In this document: one piece after another, positions 52,412 through 62,745 of the stretch | Numbering within the stretch: the stretch's first letter is position 1 | Layout of the letters: the number at the start of each line of letters is the position of its first letter | Origin: an uncultured Prevotellaceae bacterium | Lineage (GTDB): Bacteria; Bacteroidota; Bacteroidia; Bacteroidales; Bacteroidaceae | Assembly: GCA_900315455.1 (NCBI GenBank) | Contig: OMZE01000023.1 | Location: forward strand, 1-64,000 | Length of the DNA stretch: 64,000 nucleotides | Direction: 5' to 3' | The notes under the pieces: generated by a model | What the model saw: the letters and a program-made list of their open reading frames with translations, nothing else | What the model was told of the DNA's origin: nothing | Database searches by the model: none | Translations under genes and position numbers: made by a program

Positions 52412-53878
52412 ATGGCAGCAAAAGAATTCATAGTAGCTATTGAATTGGGCTCTTCGAAAATCACCGGCATCGCCGGTAAGAAGAGCATGGACGGCAGCAT
52501 TCAGGTGCTCGCCGTTGTGAGGGAGGACGCCACATCGTGCATCCGCAAGGGTGTGGTCTTCAACATCGACAAGACCAGCATCTGTCTTACCAACATCATC
52601 AAGAGACTCAAGACGATGTTGAAATCTGAAATCTCACGCGTATACGTCGGCATGGGCGGACAGTCCATCCGCAGCATCAGGAACACCATCGTAAAGACAT
52701 TGCCCGAAGACTCCGTGGTAACACAAGACATCATCAACGAGTTGATGGACAACAACCGCAGCATGCAATATCCCGACCTCGAGATCCTGGATGCTGCCAC
52801 ACAGGAATACAAGGTGGGCACACAACTCCTCACCGAACCCGTGGGTGTGCAGTGCAACAAACTCGAGGGCAACTTCCTCAACATCCTCTGCCGCAAGGCC
52901 TTCTTCCGCAACCTGAACAAGTGCTTCGAGAATGCCAATATCACCATTGCAGAACTTTACCTCGCCCCCATCGCACTGGCCCACAGTGTGCTCACTGAGG
53001 TGGAGAAACGCACCGGTAGCCTGCTCGTAGACCTCGGTGCCGATACCACCACCGTCTCCGTCTACTACAAGAACATCCTCCGCCACCTTGCTGTTATCCC
53101 TCTGGGAAGCAACAACATCACCAAGGACCTTGCCACCGAACTGCAAGTGGAGGAGAAGGACGCCGAGACCATGAAACTCAACTACGCCCAGGCCTTCACC
53201 GACACCAACGAGATTGAGGAAGACAAGAAATACCGCATCGACGACGAGCGTTCCGTCGCACAGCAGAAGTTCGTCGACATCGTTGAAGGCCGCGTCAACG
53301 AAATCATCCAGAACGTATGGTATCAGGTGCCCAGTGAGTATAAGAACAAACTCATGGGCGGCATCGTGCTCACCGGTGGCGGTTCGAACATGAAGAAAAT
53401 CAAGGAAGCCTTCACCAACATCACCGAAGTGGGCAAGATACGCATCGCCAATACCGTTACCCAGAACGTCACCTCCACCGACAAGGACGTGAACGCCCAT
53501 AACGGGATGATGAACACCGCTCTCGGACTCCTCGCCAAAGGCGACCTCAACTGTGCCGGCCAGCCCATCACGAAGACCGACCTCTTCGGTGAGCAAGCAG
53601 CCGCCACCCCAGCCACCGATGCTGGCAAGACCTTCCGCAATCCTGGCGAGACCAAGCCCGGTCAGGTGCTCACCGCCAAGGAGAAGGAAGCCATCGAGGA
53701 AGACCGTCGCCGCAAACTTGAGGAAGAACGCCGCAAGGCCGAACTTGAGGACGAACGCCGCCAACAGAGAGAGAGAGAAGACGAAGGCAAGAGTTTCTTC
53801 GACAAGATCAGGAAGCAGGGAAAGGACTTCTTCTCGAAACTCATCTCCGAGGAGACCACCGACGACGATACGAAATAA
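52412..53878 (+). CDS. ftsA: Cell division protein FtsA
   Basis: The product has 488 residues of the actin-like family. The phosphate-1 segment (VAIELGSSKITGIAGKKSM) opens the protein, followed by the SHS2 (1C) domain, phosphate-2 (SLLVDLGADTTTVSVYYK) and the adenosine motif (GGIVLTGGGSNMKKI). The last 80 residues are a charged helix (ERRKAELEDERRQQRERED) ending in SFFDKIRKQGKDFFSKLIS, an amphipathic helix suited to membrane attachment. It tethers FtsZ to the membrane. The extension before the amphipathic helix is longer than in E. coli FtsA. Confidence 0.96.
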   Translation: MAAKEFIVAIELGSSKITGIAGKKSMDGSIQVLAVVREDATSCIRKGVVFNIDKTSICLTNIIKRLKTMLKSEISRVYVGMGGQSIRSIRNTIVKTLPEDSVVTQDIINELMDNNRSMQYPDLEILDAATQEYKVGTQLLTEPVGVQCNKLEGNFLNILCRKAFFRNLNKCFENANITIAELYLAPIALAHSVLTEVEKRTGSLLVDLGADTTTVSVYYKNILRHLAVIPLGSNNITKDLATELQVEEKDAETMKLNYAQAFTDTNEIEEDKKYRIDDERSVAQQKFVDIVEGRVNEIIQNVWYQVPSEYKNKLMGGIVLTGGGSNMKKIKEAFTNITEVGKIRIANTVTQNVTSTDKDVNAHNGMMNTALGLLAKGDLNCAGQPITKTDLFGEQAAATPATDAGKTFRNPGETKPGQVLTAKEKEAIEEDRRRKLEEERRKAELEDERRQQREREDEGKSFFDKIRKQGKDFFSKLISEETTDDDTK

Positions 53879-53928
53879 GCCACAAAGAGGAAAGAACAAA
53901 ACAGTCGCACCAATAAAACGATACAAAT

Positions 53929-55248
53929 ATGTCAAACGACCGCAATAAATCACAAGGCCTCGAATTCGAAGACCTGCCAAAAGAGAACAGCATCATTAAA
54001 GTCATCGGTGTGGGTGGCGGTGGAGGCAACGCCGTGAACCACATGTACAAGGAAGGCATCCACGATGTCACCTTCGTGCTCTGCAACACCGACCGTCAGG
54101 CGCTCAACGACTCCCCCGTTCCCGTACACCTGCAGTTGGGTACTGAAGGTCTGGGAGCAGGCAACAAGCCCGAGCGCGCACGTGCCGCTGCCGAAGAGAG
54201 TGAAGGCGCGCTGAAGCGCATGCTCGACGACGGCACGAAGATGGCGTTCATAACCGCCGGCATGGGTGGTGGCACCGGCACCGGTGCTGCTCCCGTCATC
54301 GCCCGCGTGTCGAAAGAACTGGGCATCCTCACAGTGGGTATCGTCACCATCCCCTTCCGTTTCGAAGGCAAGAAGAAGATTGACCAGGCTCTCGACGGCG
54401 TGGAGGAGATGTCGAAGCATGTCGATGCCCTCCTCGTCATCAACAACGAGCGCCTGCGTGAAATCTATCCCGAACTAGGTGTGCTCAACGCCTTTGCCAA
54501 AGCCGACGACACACTGAGCGTGGCTGCCCGCAGCATCTCCGAGATCATCACCGTGCATGGTCTCATCAACCTCGACTTCAACGACGTGAAGACCGTGCTC
54601 AAAGACGGTGGTGTAGCCATCATGAGTACCGGCTATGGCGAGGGAGAAGGCCGTGTGAAGAAAGCCATCGACGATGCCCTCAACTCACCATTGCTCAACA
54701 ACAACGACGTATTCAACTCGAAGAAGATTCTCCTGAGCATCACCTTCTCCAACGAGAAAGGCTCCAGCGGTCTGATGATGGAGGAGATGAACGACGTCAA
54801 CGACTTCATGGCGAAGTTCGGCGACAACTTCGAAATCAAATGGGGTCTTGCCGTCGACCCGGAACTGGGCAAGAAGGTAAAGGTCACCATCCTCGCCACT
54901 GGCTTCGGCATCGAGAATGTTGACATGATGAGCGAGCACATCAACAAGAACAGCACTGCTGAAGATTTGCGCCGCAAGCAGGAGCAGGCAGAGAAAGAGG
55001 CAGAGTTGGCAGAGCGCAGAGCGCTTTACTATCAAGACGAGAACAAACCTCTCAAGCGCCGCAGTCAGATTTTCCTCTTCAGTCAGGAAGACCTCGACAA
55101 CGAAGATGTCATCCTCGCTGTGGAGAGCACTCCCACCTGCCGCCGCACCAGTCAGATGCTCAACAACATCCGCATGGTTGCTGATGGCGGCAATGCCGAC
55201 AACGACAACAAGGAGAGCGGTGAGGGCAACAGCAAAATCGTGTTCTAA
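53929..55248 (+). CDS. ftsZ: Cell division GTPase FtsZ
   Basis: The product has 439 residues. The tubulin signature GGGTGTG is at 113-119, with KVIGVGGGGGNAVNHM at the start and the T7 loop NLDFNDVKTVLKDGG. GTP-driven polymers form the division ring. The C-terminal 120 residues are a linker with SQIFLFSQEDLDNEDVILAV near 370-390, followed by an acidic tail; the E. coli-like terminal peptide is not visible and the FtsA-binding end may instead be one of these segments. Confidence 0.98.
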   Translation: MSNDRNKSQGLEFEDLPKENSIIKVIGVGGGGGNAVNHMYKEGIHDVTFVLCNTDRQALNDSPVPVHLQLGTEGLGAGNKPERARAAAEESEGALKRMLDDGTKMAFITAGMGGGTGTGAAPVIARVSKELGILTVGIVTIPFRFEGKKKIDQALDGVEEMSKHVDALLVINNERLREIYPELGVLNAFAKADDTLSVAARSISEIITVHGLINLDFNDVKTVLKDGGVAIMSTGYGEGEGRVKKAIDDALNSPLLNNNDVFNSKKILLSITFSNEKGSSGLMMEEMNDVNDFMAKFGDNFEIKWGLAVDPELGKKVKVTILATGFGIENVDMMSEHINKNSTAEDLRRKQEQAEKEAELAERRALYYQDENKPLKRRSQIFLFSQEDLDNEDVILAVESTPTCRRTSQMLNNIRMVADGGNADNDNKESGEGNSKIVF

Positions 55249-55260
55249 ACCCATCAAGTC

Positions 55261-55710
55261 ATGACACTTTTCGAACAAATCAGCGAAGACATCAAGGCTG
55301 CGATGAAAGCCCGCGACAGGGTGCGTCTCGACACCCTACGCAATATCAAGAAGGTGTTTCTCGAGGCCAAGACGGCACCGGGTGCCAACGACACCCTCGA
55401 TGATGCCGATGCCCTGAAGATCATACAGAAACTTGCCAAGCAAGGCCGGGAGTCGGCAGCCACCTTCGCCCAGCAGAACCGCCAAGACTTGGCCGACAAC
55501 GAGTTGGCACAGGTAGCCGTCATCGAGAGTTACCTGCCCAAACAACTCGATGAAGCCGAGATTGAGGCCCAGGTGCAAGAGATTATCGCCGCCACTGGTG
55601 CTTCGGGAATGAAGGACATGGGCAAGGTGATGGGTATCGCCAGCAAACAGATGGCAGGAAAGGCCGACGGCCGTGCCATCTCCACCGTCGTACGCCGCCT
55701 GCTCTCGTAA
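55261..55710 (+). CDS. YqeY/GatB-tail-like protein
   Basis: The product has 149 residues, helical throughout, with the family blocks LFEQISEDIKAAMKARDRVR, LDTLRNIKKVFLEAK and SYLPKQLDEAEIEAQVQEII, and the end GRAISTVVRRLLS. It is the free-standing form of the C-terminal domain of GatB, thought to touch tRNA; its function is unproven. It follows ftsZ by 12 bases and is probably co-transcribed. Confidence 0.92.
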   Translation: MTLFEQISEDIKAAMKARDRVRLDTLRNIKKVFLEAKTAPGANDTLDDADALKIIQKLAKQGRESAATFAQQNRQDLADNELAQVAVIESYLPKQLDEAEIEAQVQEIIAATGASGMKDMGKVMGIASKQMAGKADGRAISTVVRRLLS

Positions 55711-55729
55711 TAACATTACCTATATTATA

Positions 55730-55779
55730 GAGACACAGAGGTACAGAGTATAATTTCTGTATCTCTGTGTCTTTGTTTT
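55730..55779 (+). terminator. Terminator ending the dcw-yqeY transcript
   Basis: A 17-bp stem with one wobble pair joins AGACACAGAGGTACAGA and TCTGTATCTCTGTGTCT around an 8-base loop, followed by TTGTTTT. It lies between the convergent yqeY-like gene and recO. Confidence 0.8.
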
Positions 55780-55798
55780 GGGAAAAGGCAAAAGAAGG

Positions 55799-56524
55799 TC
55801 AGGCAAACAGTTGCCTCAGCACTTCCAGCGACTTCATCTCCGGAAAACCCGGCACATGGAGCCTGTAGAACTCCAATATCACCTCTGTGCAGCGGTTGCG
55901 CTCCATGCGCGACATCGCACAAAGGTGCATCGTCTTGTAACTCAGGCGCATGAGCAAGCCTATCTTCCCTGCCTCTGCCGGCATCAAGAAATGGGCATGA
56001 GGAGGCGGTGACGGTGTGAAACAGCCATTGAGCAAATCGAAGTAAGCCTGAGGCTCCCCATCTTCGGCATTGGGGAAGAAACCGATGAACCTTGTGAGGC
56101 GAATCATGAACACGAGGTGGAAATTGGCGAAACCCTGCTCCACCTCATCGAGCCAGAGGATGCTCGACTCCACAAACTGGTAGAGCAGATCTGTCTCATG
56201 CTCATCGCGCGTGGCATGGGTGAGGAATTCGGCCAGGAACATCCCTATCGACAACTTATAGGGATCGAGGTGGAGCGAGGCCAACGGCGCTGCCAGGCGG
56301 ATGTCGCGCAGGCGCTGCAGCGAACTCTTCTCCCGGAAATCGAAATCAATCTCCACGATATTGAGTGGCTGGAACAGTTGCTTGCGCATCTTTCCATGAG
56401 GTGATTTGGAAACCTTCACCATGAACGACACCCGTCCATGCTGTCGGGTGAGCATATCAACGACGAGTGAAGCATCCCCATACCTCACCGTCCGCAATAC
56501 CACAGCCCTCGTTCTTGTCATCAT
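55799..56524 (-). CDS. recO: DNA repair protein RecO
   Basis: The product has 241 residues. The N-terminal OB fold (TRAVVLRTVRYGDASLVVDM, GRVSFMVKV) and the helical C-terminal domain (FVESSILWLDEVEQGFANFH) match RecO. The Cys-zinc motif of some RecO proteins is absent, with only one Cys in that region. RecO loads RecA with RecR onto SSB-covered DNA. It stands alone, convergent to the division cluster. Confidence 0.92.
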   Translation of the reverse strand: MMTRTRAVVLRTVRYGDASLVVDMLTRQHGRVSFMVKVSKSPHGKMRKQLFQPLNIVEIDFDFREKSSLQRLRDIRLAAPLASLHLDPYKLSIGMFLAEFLTHATRDEHETDLLYQFVESSILWLDEVEQGFANFHLVFMIRLTRFIGFFPNAEDGEPQAYFDLLNGCFTPSPPPHAHFLMPAEAGKIGLLMRLSYKTMHLCAMSRMERNRCTEVILEFYRLHVPGFPEMKSLEVLRQLFA

Positions 56525-56621
56525 TATGGTGGTAAAATTACACGAAAATGCCGTAAAAACAAAACAAAACCCCCATAATTATTGCAAAATGAGACAAAAA
56601 TGAAAAAATCTTTGAAGAAAA

Positions 56622-56653
56622 TTTGGTGGGAATATGAAAAAGCAGTACCTTTG
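56622..56653 (+). promoter_or_regulatory. Promoter of tRNA-Glu and rpsT
   Basis: TTTG (56622-56625), 20 bp and TACCTTTG (56646-56653) match the consensus perfectly, the same -7 box as before murG. It lies 20 bases before the tRNA. Confidence 0.8.
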
Positions 56654-56673
56654 CATCCGCAAAACAAGTCTAC

Positions 56674-56745
56674 GGTCCATTCGTCTATCGGTTAGGACGA
56701 GAGATTTTCATTCTCTAAAGAGCAGTTCGACTCTGCTATGGACTA
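56674..56745 (+). tRNA. tRNA-Glu (anticodon TTC)
   Basis: A cloverleaf of 72 bases can be drawn: acceptor GGTCCAT with ATGGACT (first pair G-U), D arm GTC-GAC, anticodon stem AGAGA with TCTCT around loop TTTTCAT (anticodon TTC) and T arm AGCAG-TTCGACT-CTGCT. The 3' CCA is not encoded. It precedes rpsT by 35 bp and probably shares its transcript. Confidence 0.93.
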
Positions 56746-56780
56746 CTTAAGCAACTAAAAAATACGAAATATTCACAAAG

Positions 56781-57035
56781 ATGGCAAATCACAAATCATC
56801 ACTCAAAAGAATCCGCCAGGACAAGAAGAAGCAACTTCACAACAAGTATTACGCCAAGACCATGCGTAATGCTGTTCGCAAACTGCGCGCTATGACCAAC
56901 AAGGACGAGGCTGCGAAGCTTTATCCCAGTGTTCAGAAAATGCTGGACAAATTGGCAAAGACCAACATCATCCACAAGAACAAGGCCGCAAACCTGAAGT
57001 CGAGCCTCTCACGCCAAATCAACAAGATGGCGTAA
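56781..57035 (+). CDS. rpsT: 30S ribosomal protein S20
   Basis: The product has 84 residues, Lys/Arg-rich and helical, starting [20 protein letters not shown], with the family blocks [13 protein letters not shown] and [20 protein letters not shown]. It binds 16S rRNA at the bottom of the 30S body. A strong terminator follows 22 bases after the stop. Confidence 0.97.
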   Translation: MANHKSSLKRIRQDKKKQLHNKYYAKTMRNAVRKLRAMTNKDEAAKLYPSVQKMLDKLAKTNIIHKNKAANLKSSLSRQINKMA

Positions 57036-57057
57036 CACTTGGCGACAAGCATACGAA

Positions 57058-57086
57058 GGGCTGCAATATGGATTGCAGCCCTTTTT
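57058..57086 (+). terminator. Terminator of tRNA-Glu-rpsT
   Basis: GGGCTGCAAT and ATTGCAGCCC form a perfect 10-bp stem with a 4-base loop, followed by TTTTT. Confidence 0.92.
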
Positions 57087-57251
57087 GCATATCGTCACGA
57101 AAGGTATTTTTGGGCATTTCACGACCCCATTTTTACCCCTGTCGGCACCACTCTCAGCAGATGCCGGCAGAGGTGTTTGAAAAGCCTGTAAAACGGCATG
57201 TTTTTTAGGCATTTTTACCACATTTTATTTCTCGTTTTGGGGGATTTTTCG

Positions 57252-57259
57252 TAACTTTG
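57252..57259 (+). promoter_or_regulatory. -7 box of gyrB
   Basis: TAACTTTG matches TAnnTTTG, 71 bases before ATG 57331. There is no exact TTTG at 20 bp upstream. The leader includes an inverted repeat near 57283-57315 (GGCGG and CCGCC-type arms). Confidence 0.5.
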
Positions 57260-57330
57260 CACCTATATTAAAAAACAGGCTTAACGGCCGTCCGCCATCC
57301 TCTTTTGGCGGCATTATCCAGTAAGAACAA

Positions 57331-59301
57331 ATGAAAGAAACACCACAAAACGAGAGTAATTATTCAGCGAAAAACATCCAGGTGCTTGAAGGCTTGGAGG
57401 CCGTAAGGAAACGCCCCGCCATGTATATCGGCGATATCAGCGAGAAAGGTCTTCACCACCTGGTAAATGAAACCGTAGACAACTCCATCGATGAGGCGAT
57501 GGCAGGCTACTGCACCCACATCGAGGTAACCATCAATGAAGACAACTCCATCACCGTGCAGGACAACGGCCGAGGCATCCCCGTCGACGAGCACAAGAAA
57601 CTGCACAAGTCGGCCCTTGAGGTGGTGATGACCGTGCTCCATGCCGGCGGTAAGTTCGACAAAGGTTCCTACAAGGTGAGCGGTGGTCTCCATGGCGTAG
57701 GTGTGAGTTGTGTCAACGCCCTTTCCTCTCATATGCTTTCCCAAGTGTTCCGTGACGGTAAGATCTACCAGCAGGAATACGAGAAGGGTAAAGCCCTTTA
57801 TCCCGTCAAAGTAGTGGGCGAAACCGACAAGCAAGGCACTCGCCAGCAGTTCTGGCCCGACAAGACGATATTCACCACCACAGTCTACCAATACGACATC
57901 ATCGCCCGCCGCATGCGCGAGTTGGCCTACCTCAATGCCGGCATCACCATCACCCTCACCGACTTGCGCCCCGACGACAGCGGCAACACACGTCAGGAGG
58001 TATTCCATGCCAAGGACGGTCTGAAAGCCTTCGTGAGGTTCATCGACCGCCATCGCACCCACCTCTTCGACGATGTCATCTATCTGAAGACCGAGAAGCA
58101 AGGCATCCCCATCGAGGTGGCAGTGATGTACAACACCGACTATTCGGAAAACATCCACTCCTACGTCAACAATATCAACACCATTGAGGGAGGTACCCAC
58201 CTGATGGGATTCCGCATGGCCCTTACCCGCACGTTGAAGAAATATGCCGACAACGACCCTGTCATCTCCAAGCAGATAGAGAAAGCCAAGATAGAGATTA
58301 CCGGTGAGGACTTCCGCGAGGGTCTCACTGCCGTTATCTCCATCAAGGTGGCAGAGCCGCAGTTTGAGGGACAGACGAAGACGAAGTTGGGCAACAGCGA
58401 GGTCACCGGTGCTGTGCAGCAGGCTGTTGGCGAGGCTCTCGCCAACTACCTTGAGGAGCATCCCAAAGAGGCCAAGCAGATTTGCGACAAAGTGGTGCTT
58501 GCCGCTACCGCCCGCATCGCTGCCCGCAAGGCGCGTGAGAGCGTACAGCGCAAGAACGTGATGTCGGGAGGCGGACTCCCCGGCAAGTTGGCCGACTGCT
58601 CCAACAAAGACCCGAAAGAGTGTGAGATATTCCTCGTCGAGGGTGACTCTGCCGGTGGCAGTGCCAAGCAAGGCCGCGACCGCTACACCCAGGCCATTCT
58701 CCCCCTCCGCGGAAAGATTCTCAACGTAGAGAAAGTGATGTGGCACAAGGTGTTCGAGAGTGAGTCGGTGATGAACATCATCCAGAGCATCGGCGTGCGC
58801 TTCGGCGTAGAAGGCGAAGGCGACAAGGAAGCCAACATCGACAAACTGCGCTACGACAAGATTATTATCATGACCGACGCCGACGTCGATGGTTCCCACA
58901 TCGACACCCTCATCATGACCCTCTTCTATCGTTTCATGCCACGTGTCATCCAGGAGGGGCACCTCTACATCGCCACTCCCCCACTCTATCTCTGCACCTA
59001 CAAGAACAAGGTGAAGGAATATTGCTACACCGACCAGCAGCGCCAGGCCTTCCTCGACAAGTATGGCGACGGTGTAGAGGGGACAAGCATCCACACCACC
59101 CGCTACAAAGGTCTTGGAGAGATGAACCCCGAGCAACTGTGGGACACCACCATGAACCCGGAGACACGTCTGCTGAAACGCGTGAGCATAGAGAATGCCG
59201 CCGAGGCCGACGAGATTTTCTCGATGCTCATGGGCGATGACGTGGAGCCGCGCCGCGAGTTCATCGAGGCCAATGCCACCTACGCCAATATCGACGCTTA
59301 A
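57331..59301 (+). CDS. gyrB: DNA gyrase subunit B
   Basis: The product has 656 residues. The GHKL ATPase part shows ETVDNSIDEAMAGYC, VQDNGRGIPVD and GGLHGVGVSCVNAL. The TOPRIM part shows EIFLVEGDSAGGSAKQGRDR and MTDADVDGSHIDTL. The C-terminal GyrA-binding part ends RYKGLGEMNPEQLWDTTMNP. The size is that of GyrB without the E. coli insert. With GyrA it adds negative supercoils. gyrB against parE cannot be settled on motifs alone, but the length and conserved QLWDTTMNP favour GyrB. Confidence 0.93.
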   Translation: MKETPQNESNYSAKNIQVLEGLEAVRKRPAMYIGDISEKGLHHLVNETVDNSIDEAMAGYCTHIEVTINEDNSITVQDNGRGIPVDEHKKLHKSALEVVMTVLHAGGKFDKGSYKVSGGLHGVGVSCVNALSSHMLSQVFRDGKIYQQEYEKGKALYPVKVVGETDKQGTRQQFWPDKTIFTTTVYQYDIIARRMRELAYLNAGITITLTDLRPDDSGNTRQEVFHAKDGLKAFVRFIDRHRTHLFDDVIYLKTEKQGIPIEVAVMYNTDYSENIHSYVNNINTIEGGTHLMGFRMALTRTLKKYADNDPVISKQIEKAKIEITGEDFREGLTAVISIKVAEPQFEGQTKTKLGNSEVTGAVQQAVGEALANYLEEHPKEAKQICDKVVLAATARIAARKARESVQRKNVMSGGGLPGKLADCSNKDPKECEIFLVEGDSAGGSAKQGRDRYTQAILPLRGKILNVEKVMWHKVFESESVMNIIQSIGVRFGVEGEGDKEANIDKLRYDKIIIMTDADVDGSHIDTLIMTLFYRFMPRVIQEGHLYIATPPLYLCTYKNKVKEYCYTDQQRQAFLDKYGDGVEGTSIHTTRYKGLGEMNPEQLWDTTMNPETRLLKRVSIENAAEADEIFSMLMGDDVEPRREFIEANATYANIDA

Positions 59302-59309
59302 TATCATTC

Positions 59310-59346
59310 ACCATGGGGGCCAGATGGCCCCCATGGTGTTTTTTAT
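59310..59346 (+). terminator. Terminator of gyrB
   Basis: ACCATGGGGGCC and GGCCCCCATGGT form a 12-bp perfect stem around AGAT, followed by GTTTTTT. Confidence 0.92.
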
Positions 59347-59347
59347 G

Positions 59348-59392
59348 ATAGTGACTATAGTACATATAGTAACTATAGTGACGATAGTAACT
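59348..59392. repeat. 9-bp tandem repeat, five units (ATAGTnACT)
   Basis: Units start at 59348, 59357, 59366, 59375 and 59384: ATAGTGACT, ATAGTACAT, ATAGTAACT, ATAGTGACG, ATAGTAACT. They lie in the gap between the gyrB terminator and the fucosidase start, 36 bp before the ATG, where the promoter should be. Confidence 0.85.
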
Positions 59393-59427
59393 ATAAAACC
59401 ATTAACCCTTCAAAAGCCTGTATACAC

Positions 59428-61833
59428 ATGAAAAATACGCTTATTGTCCTGATTCTCACCAGTTTAAGTCTATGTGCCTTTGCACAGCCACAGCCACCTA
59501 TGCGTCTGTGGTTCAACCGGCCAGCCGACTATTTCGAGGAGTCGCTGCTCATCGGCAACGGCAAATTGGGTGCCATCGTCTATGGTGGTGTCGATGACAA
59601 TACCATCTACCTCAACGACATCACCCTGTGGACGGGCAAGCCTGTCGACCCCAACCTCGATGCCGGGGCGAGCGTTTGGATACCACGCATCCGCGAAGCC
59701 CTCTTCCAAGAAGACTATGCCTTGGCCGACAGCCTGCAACTCCGTGTGCAAGGACCCAACTCCCAGTTTTTCCAGCCCCTCGGCACCCTCCATATCCTCG
59801 ACGACAACCAAGCCGCCATCGAGGGCTACTACCGTGAACTGAGTCTCGACAGTGCCATCTGCCGCGACCAATACACCCGTGGCGGCAAGCGGTTTACGAG
59901 AGAATACTTCGCCTCACATCCCGACAAACTCATCGCCATCCGCATCCAAAGCGATGGTCCGAACATCAACTGCCGCCTCACGCTCACCGCACAGGTGCCA
60001 CACCATTGCAAGGCCAGCGCTCCCGCCAATCAGGTAGGACAACTCACGATGACCGGTCATGCAGTAGGCGATGCCTCGGAGAGCATTCGTTTCTGCAGCA
60101 TGCTTAAGGCCGAGGCCAGCCAAGGACAGGTGACGGCCACCGACAGCACCCTCACCGTGAAGGGGGCACAACAACTCACACTCTATTTTGTGAACGAGAC
60201 CAGTTTCAACGGTGCCTCAAACCATCCCGTGACAGCAGGTGCACCCTATCTCGACAATGCCACCAACGACCTGTGGCACACCGCCAACTATACCTACGAC
60301 GAGATGCTTGGCCGACATGTCGACGACTACCGTCAATTCTATACCCGCTCCACCCTGCGGTTAGGCGACTCCGACACCTCCGGCGACCTCGCCATCCCCA
60401 CCGACATACTGCTCAGGCAATATACCGACAACGACAGCAATAGCCGCTATCTGGAAACCCTCTATTTCCAATACGGCCGCTATCTGCTCATTGCAAGTTC
60501 GCGCACCCCCTCTGTTCCAGCCAACCTTCAGGGCCTATGGACCACCCACCTCTATTCCCCCTGGCGCGGCAACTACACCGTGAACATCAACCTTGAGGAA
60601 AACTACTGGCCTGCCGAGGTGGCCAACCTCAGTGAACTCACTACCCCCCTGTGGGGATTCATGGAGTCGCTGGCAGCCAACGGCAGCCATGTGGCACGCA
60701 ACTACTACGGCATCACCCGCGGATGGTGCTCCAGCCACAACAGCGACATCTGGGCGATGGCCAATCCTGTGGGCGAGAAGCGGGAGAGTCCGGAATGGAG
60801 CAACTGGAACCTTGGCGGCGCATGGCTCTCGCAGGCGTTGTGGGAGCACTACCAATACACCCTCGACAAGCAATTCCTCACCCAGACCGCCTACCCTCTT
60901 CTTCGTGGTGCCAGCGCTTTCTGCCTCGATTGGCTCATCGACAACCCCAAGCAGCCCGGCGAACTCATCACCGCGCCGAGTACCTCGCCCGAGAACGAAT
61001 ACAAGACCCCTGAGGGCTATCACGGCACTACCTGCTATGGCGGTACTGCCGACCTTGCCATCATCCGTGAACTATTTGAGAACACGCTGGCGGCAGGCCG
61101 CATTGTTGGCGGTGACAAGGCATTCCTGAAAGAAGTGGAGAAGAGTCTGCGCCGACTTCACCCCTACACCGTGGGGCATGAAGGCGACATCAACGAATGG
61201 TACTACGACTGGGACGACTGGGACCCACAGCACCGTCATCAGTCACACCTCATCGGCCTCTATCCCGGACATCAAATTACCGTCGAAGGCACGCCACAAC
61301 TTGCCCGCGCCGCTGTCCGCAGCATGGAAATCAAGGGCGACAAGACCACGGGTTGGAGCACCGGATGGCGTATCAACCTCTGGGCACGCCTGCACAATGC
61401 CTCACAGGCCTACCATATATACAAGAAACTGCTTACCTATGTCTCCCCCGACGGTTACAAAGGTCCCGACCGCCGTCGTTCGGGCGGCACCTACCCCAAC
61501 CTCCTCGATGCCCATCCACCCTTCCAGATTGATGGCAATTTCGGAGGCACTGCCGGTGTGTGCGAGATGCTGTTGCAGAGTGGCAACGATGAAATAGAGG
61601 TGTTGCCCGCCCTTCCCGAGCAATGGTCGTCGGGCGAAGTGAAAGGACTGCGTGCCCGTGGCGGGCACACGGTAGACATCCGTTGGGAGAAGAGCGCTGC
61701 CAATGCCGGCCGTCATCAGACCACCGTCACCATCTCCTCGATGCAGAAAGGTAAGATACGTGTAAAATGTGAGGGAGTCACCCGCACGGTGAAGACGAAA
61801 GCAGGGGGTACCGTCAGTGTGACCTTCCCCTAA
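59428..61833 (+). CDS. Secreted GH95 alpha-L-fucosidase
   Basis: The product has 801 residues with signal peptide [22 protein letters not shown]95 blocks run through it: [20 protein letters not shown]-like start, [20 protein letters not shown], the [17 protein letters not shown] stretch, [17 protein letters not shown] with the likely acid Glu522, and [16 protein letters not shown]. The enzymes take alpha-1,2-fucose (some galactose) from host or plant glycans by inversion, with an (alpha/alpha)6 barrel. It is not in a SusC/D locus here, so it may act alone. A convergent AraC gene lies 7 bp after its stop. Confidence 0.93.
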   Translation: MKNTLIVLILTSLSLCAFAQPQPPMRLWFNRPADYFEESLLIGNGKLGAIVYGGVDDNTIYLNDITLWTGKPVDPNLDAGASVWIPRIREALFQEDYALADSLQLRVQGPNSQFFQPLGTLHILDDNQAAIEGYYRELSLDSAICRDQYTRGGKRFTREYFASHPDKLIAIRIQSDGPNINCRLTLTAQVPHHCKASAPANQVGQLTMTGHAVGDASESIRFCSMLKAEASQGQVTATDSTLTVKGAQQLTLYFVNETSFNGASNHPVTAGAPYLDNATNDLWHTANYTYDEMLGRHVDDYRQFYTRSTLRLGDSDTSGDLAIPTDILLRQYTDNDSNSRYLETLYFQYGRYLLIASSRTPSVPANLQGLWTTHLYSPWRGNYTVNINLEENYWPAEVANLSELTTPLWGFMESLAANGSHVARNYYGITRGWCSSHNSDIWAMANPVGEKRESPEWSNWNLGGAWLSQALWEHYQYTLDKQFLTQTAYPLLRGASAFCLDWLIDNPKQPGELITAPSTSPENEYKTPEGYHGTTCYGGTADLAIIRELFENTLAAGRIVGGDKAFLKEVEKSLRRLHPYTVGHEGDINEWYYDWDDWDPQHRHQSHLIGLYPGHQITVEGTPQLARAAVRSMEIKGDKTTGWSTGWRINLWARLHNASQAYHIYKKLLTYVSPDGYKGPDRRRSGGTYPNLLDAHPPFQIDGNFGGTAGVCEMLLQSGNDEIEVLPALPEQWSSGEVKGLRARGGHTVDIRWEKSAANAGRHQTTVTISSMQKGKIRVKCEGVTRTVKTKAGGTVSVTFP

Positions 61834-61840
61834 ATCTCCC

Positions 61841-62719
61841 CTACGACCTACGATATTTCGAAGGCGATACCCCCACATGTTCCTTGAAATACTTGCCAAG
61901 GAACGACTGGTTGGGGAAGTGGAGCATTTCTGCTATCTCCTTGATGCTCATGGTGGAGTTCTTCAGGAGCACCCTGATTTCCAGCGTCACATAGTGGTCT
62001 ATCCAGTCATTGGGCGTGCGATGACTCACCTGTTTCACCGTTTCGGAGAGATATTTCGGCGAGATGCACAATTTCGTGGCATACCATCCCACCTTGCGTT
62101 CTTGCTTGAAATGTTCTTTCAGCAAGATGATGAAGTCGTTGAAGATGACCTCAGCCCTGGTGCGTTTCGGTTCCGATTGCTTCTTCTGGTAGATTGCGTT
62201 GCCGATGTCATACATCATTGCTTTCAGCAGCATGATGGCCAGTTCCTTGCGGAAAAGATTGTCTTTCTCCTCCACCTTACGGCACAGCATCGAGAAATAC
62301 TCCATGAAGGTATCGGCTTTCTCCTGGTTGATGTTGAAGACGGGGCGTGAATAAGCAAAGAGGAAGAGTTGCGACATATCGTGCACCTCCTTGATAATTT
62401 CAGAAAAGAAATCGTTGGATACCATGATGGCCACCCCCTTGCAGTCACGGCTAAGCATGTAGTTGCCCACCACCTGTCCCTTGTTCACCACTATCACGTC
62501 GTTCTTATGCACCATGTGCTCCTTGGTGTCTACGGAGTATTGTGCGCTTCCCTCGTGGCAGAAAGCCACGAAGAGACAGTCCATCCGTTTCGGGTCAGTG
62601 GTAAGGGGCACTTCCTCGAACGAGCGGAATATCACCAGTTCATCTTCAATATACAAACAGTCGCTGTGAACAGACTTTGCCTGTGGCACATTCACGTCAA
62701 CGTAGTGTATCTTTTCCAT
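61841..62719 (-). CDS. AraC-family transcriptional regulator
   Basis: The product has 292 residues: an N-terminal cupin-like sensing part (about 1-165, with NKGQVVGNYMLSRDCKG) and a C-terminal double HTH (about 190-292), containing WYATKLCISPKYLSETVKQV and the family end FPNQSFLGKYFKEHVGVSPS. The ligand is not known; a role with the convergent fucosidase gene is possible from position only. No gene is co-oriented with it downstream. Confidence 0.9.
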   Translation of the reverse strand: MEKIHYVDVNVPQAKSVHSDCLYIEDELVIFRSFEEVPLTTDPKRMDCLFVAFCHEGSAQYSVDTKEHMVHKNDVIVVNKGQVVGNYMLSRDCKGVAIMVSNDFFSEIIKEVHDMSQLFLFAYSRPVFNINQEKADTFMEYFSMLCRKVEEKDNLFRKELAIMLLKAMMYDIGNAIYQKKQSEPKRTRAEVIFNDFIILLKEHFKQERKVGWYATKLCISPKYLSETVKQVSHRTPNDWIDHYVTLEIRVLLKNSTMSIKEIAEMLHFPNQSFLGKYFKEHVGVSPSKYRRS

Positions 62720-62745
62720 GATAGTAATTTTTTTATTCTTAAGGC

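Noticed and set aside
57364-59307. 647-codon open frame antisense to gyrB
   Set aside because: It is a codon-bias shadow of gyrB; its translation has no family motif.
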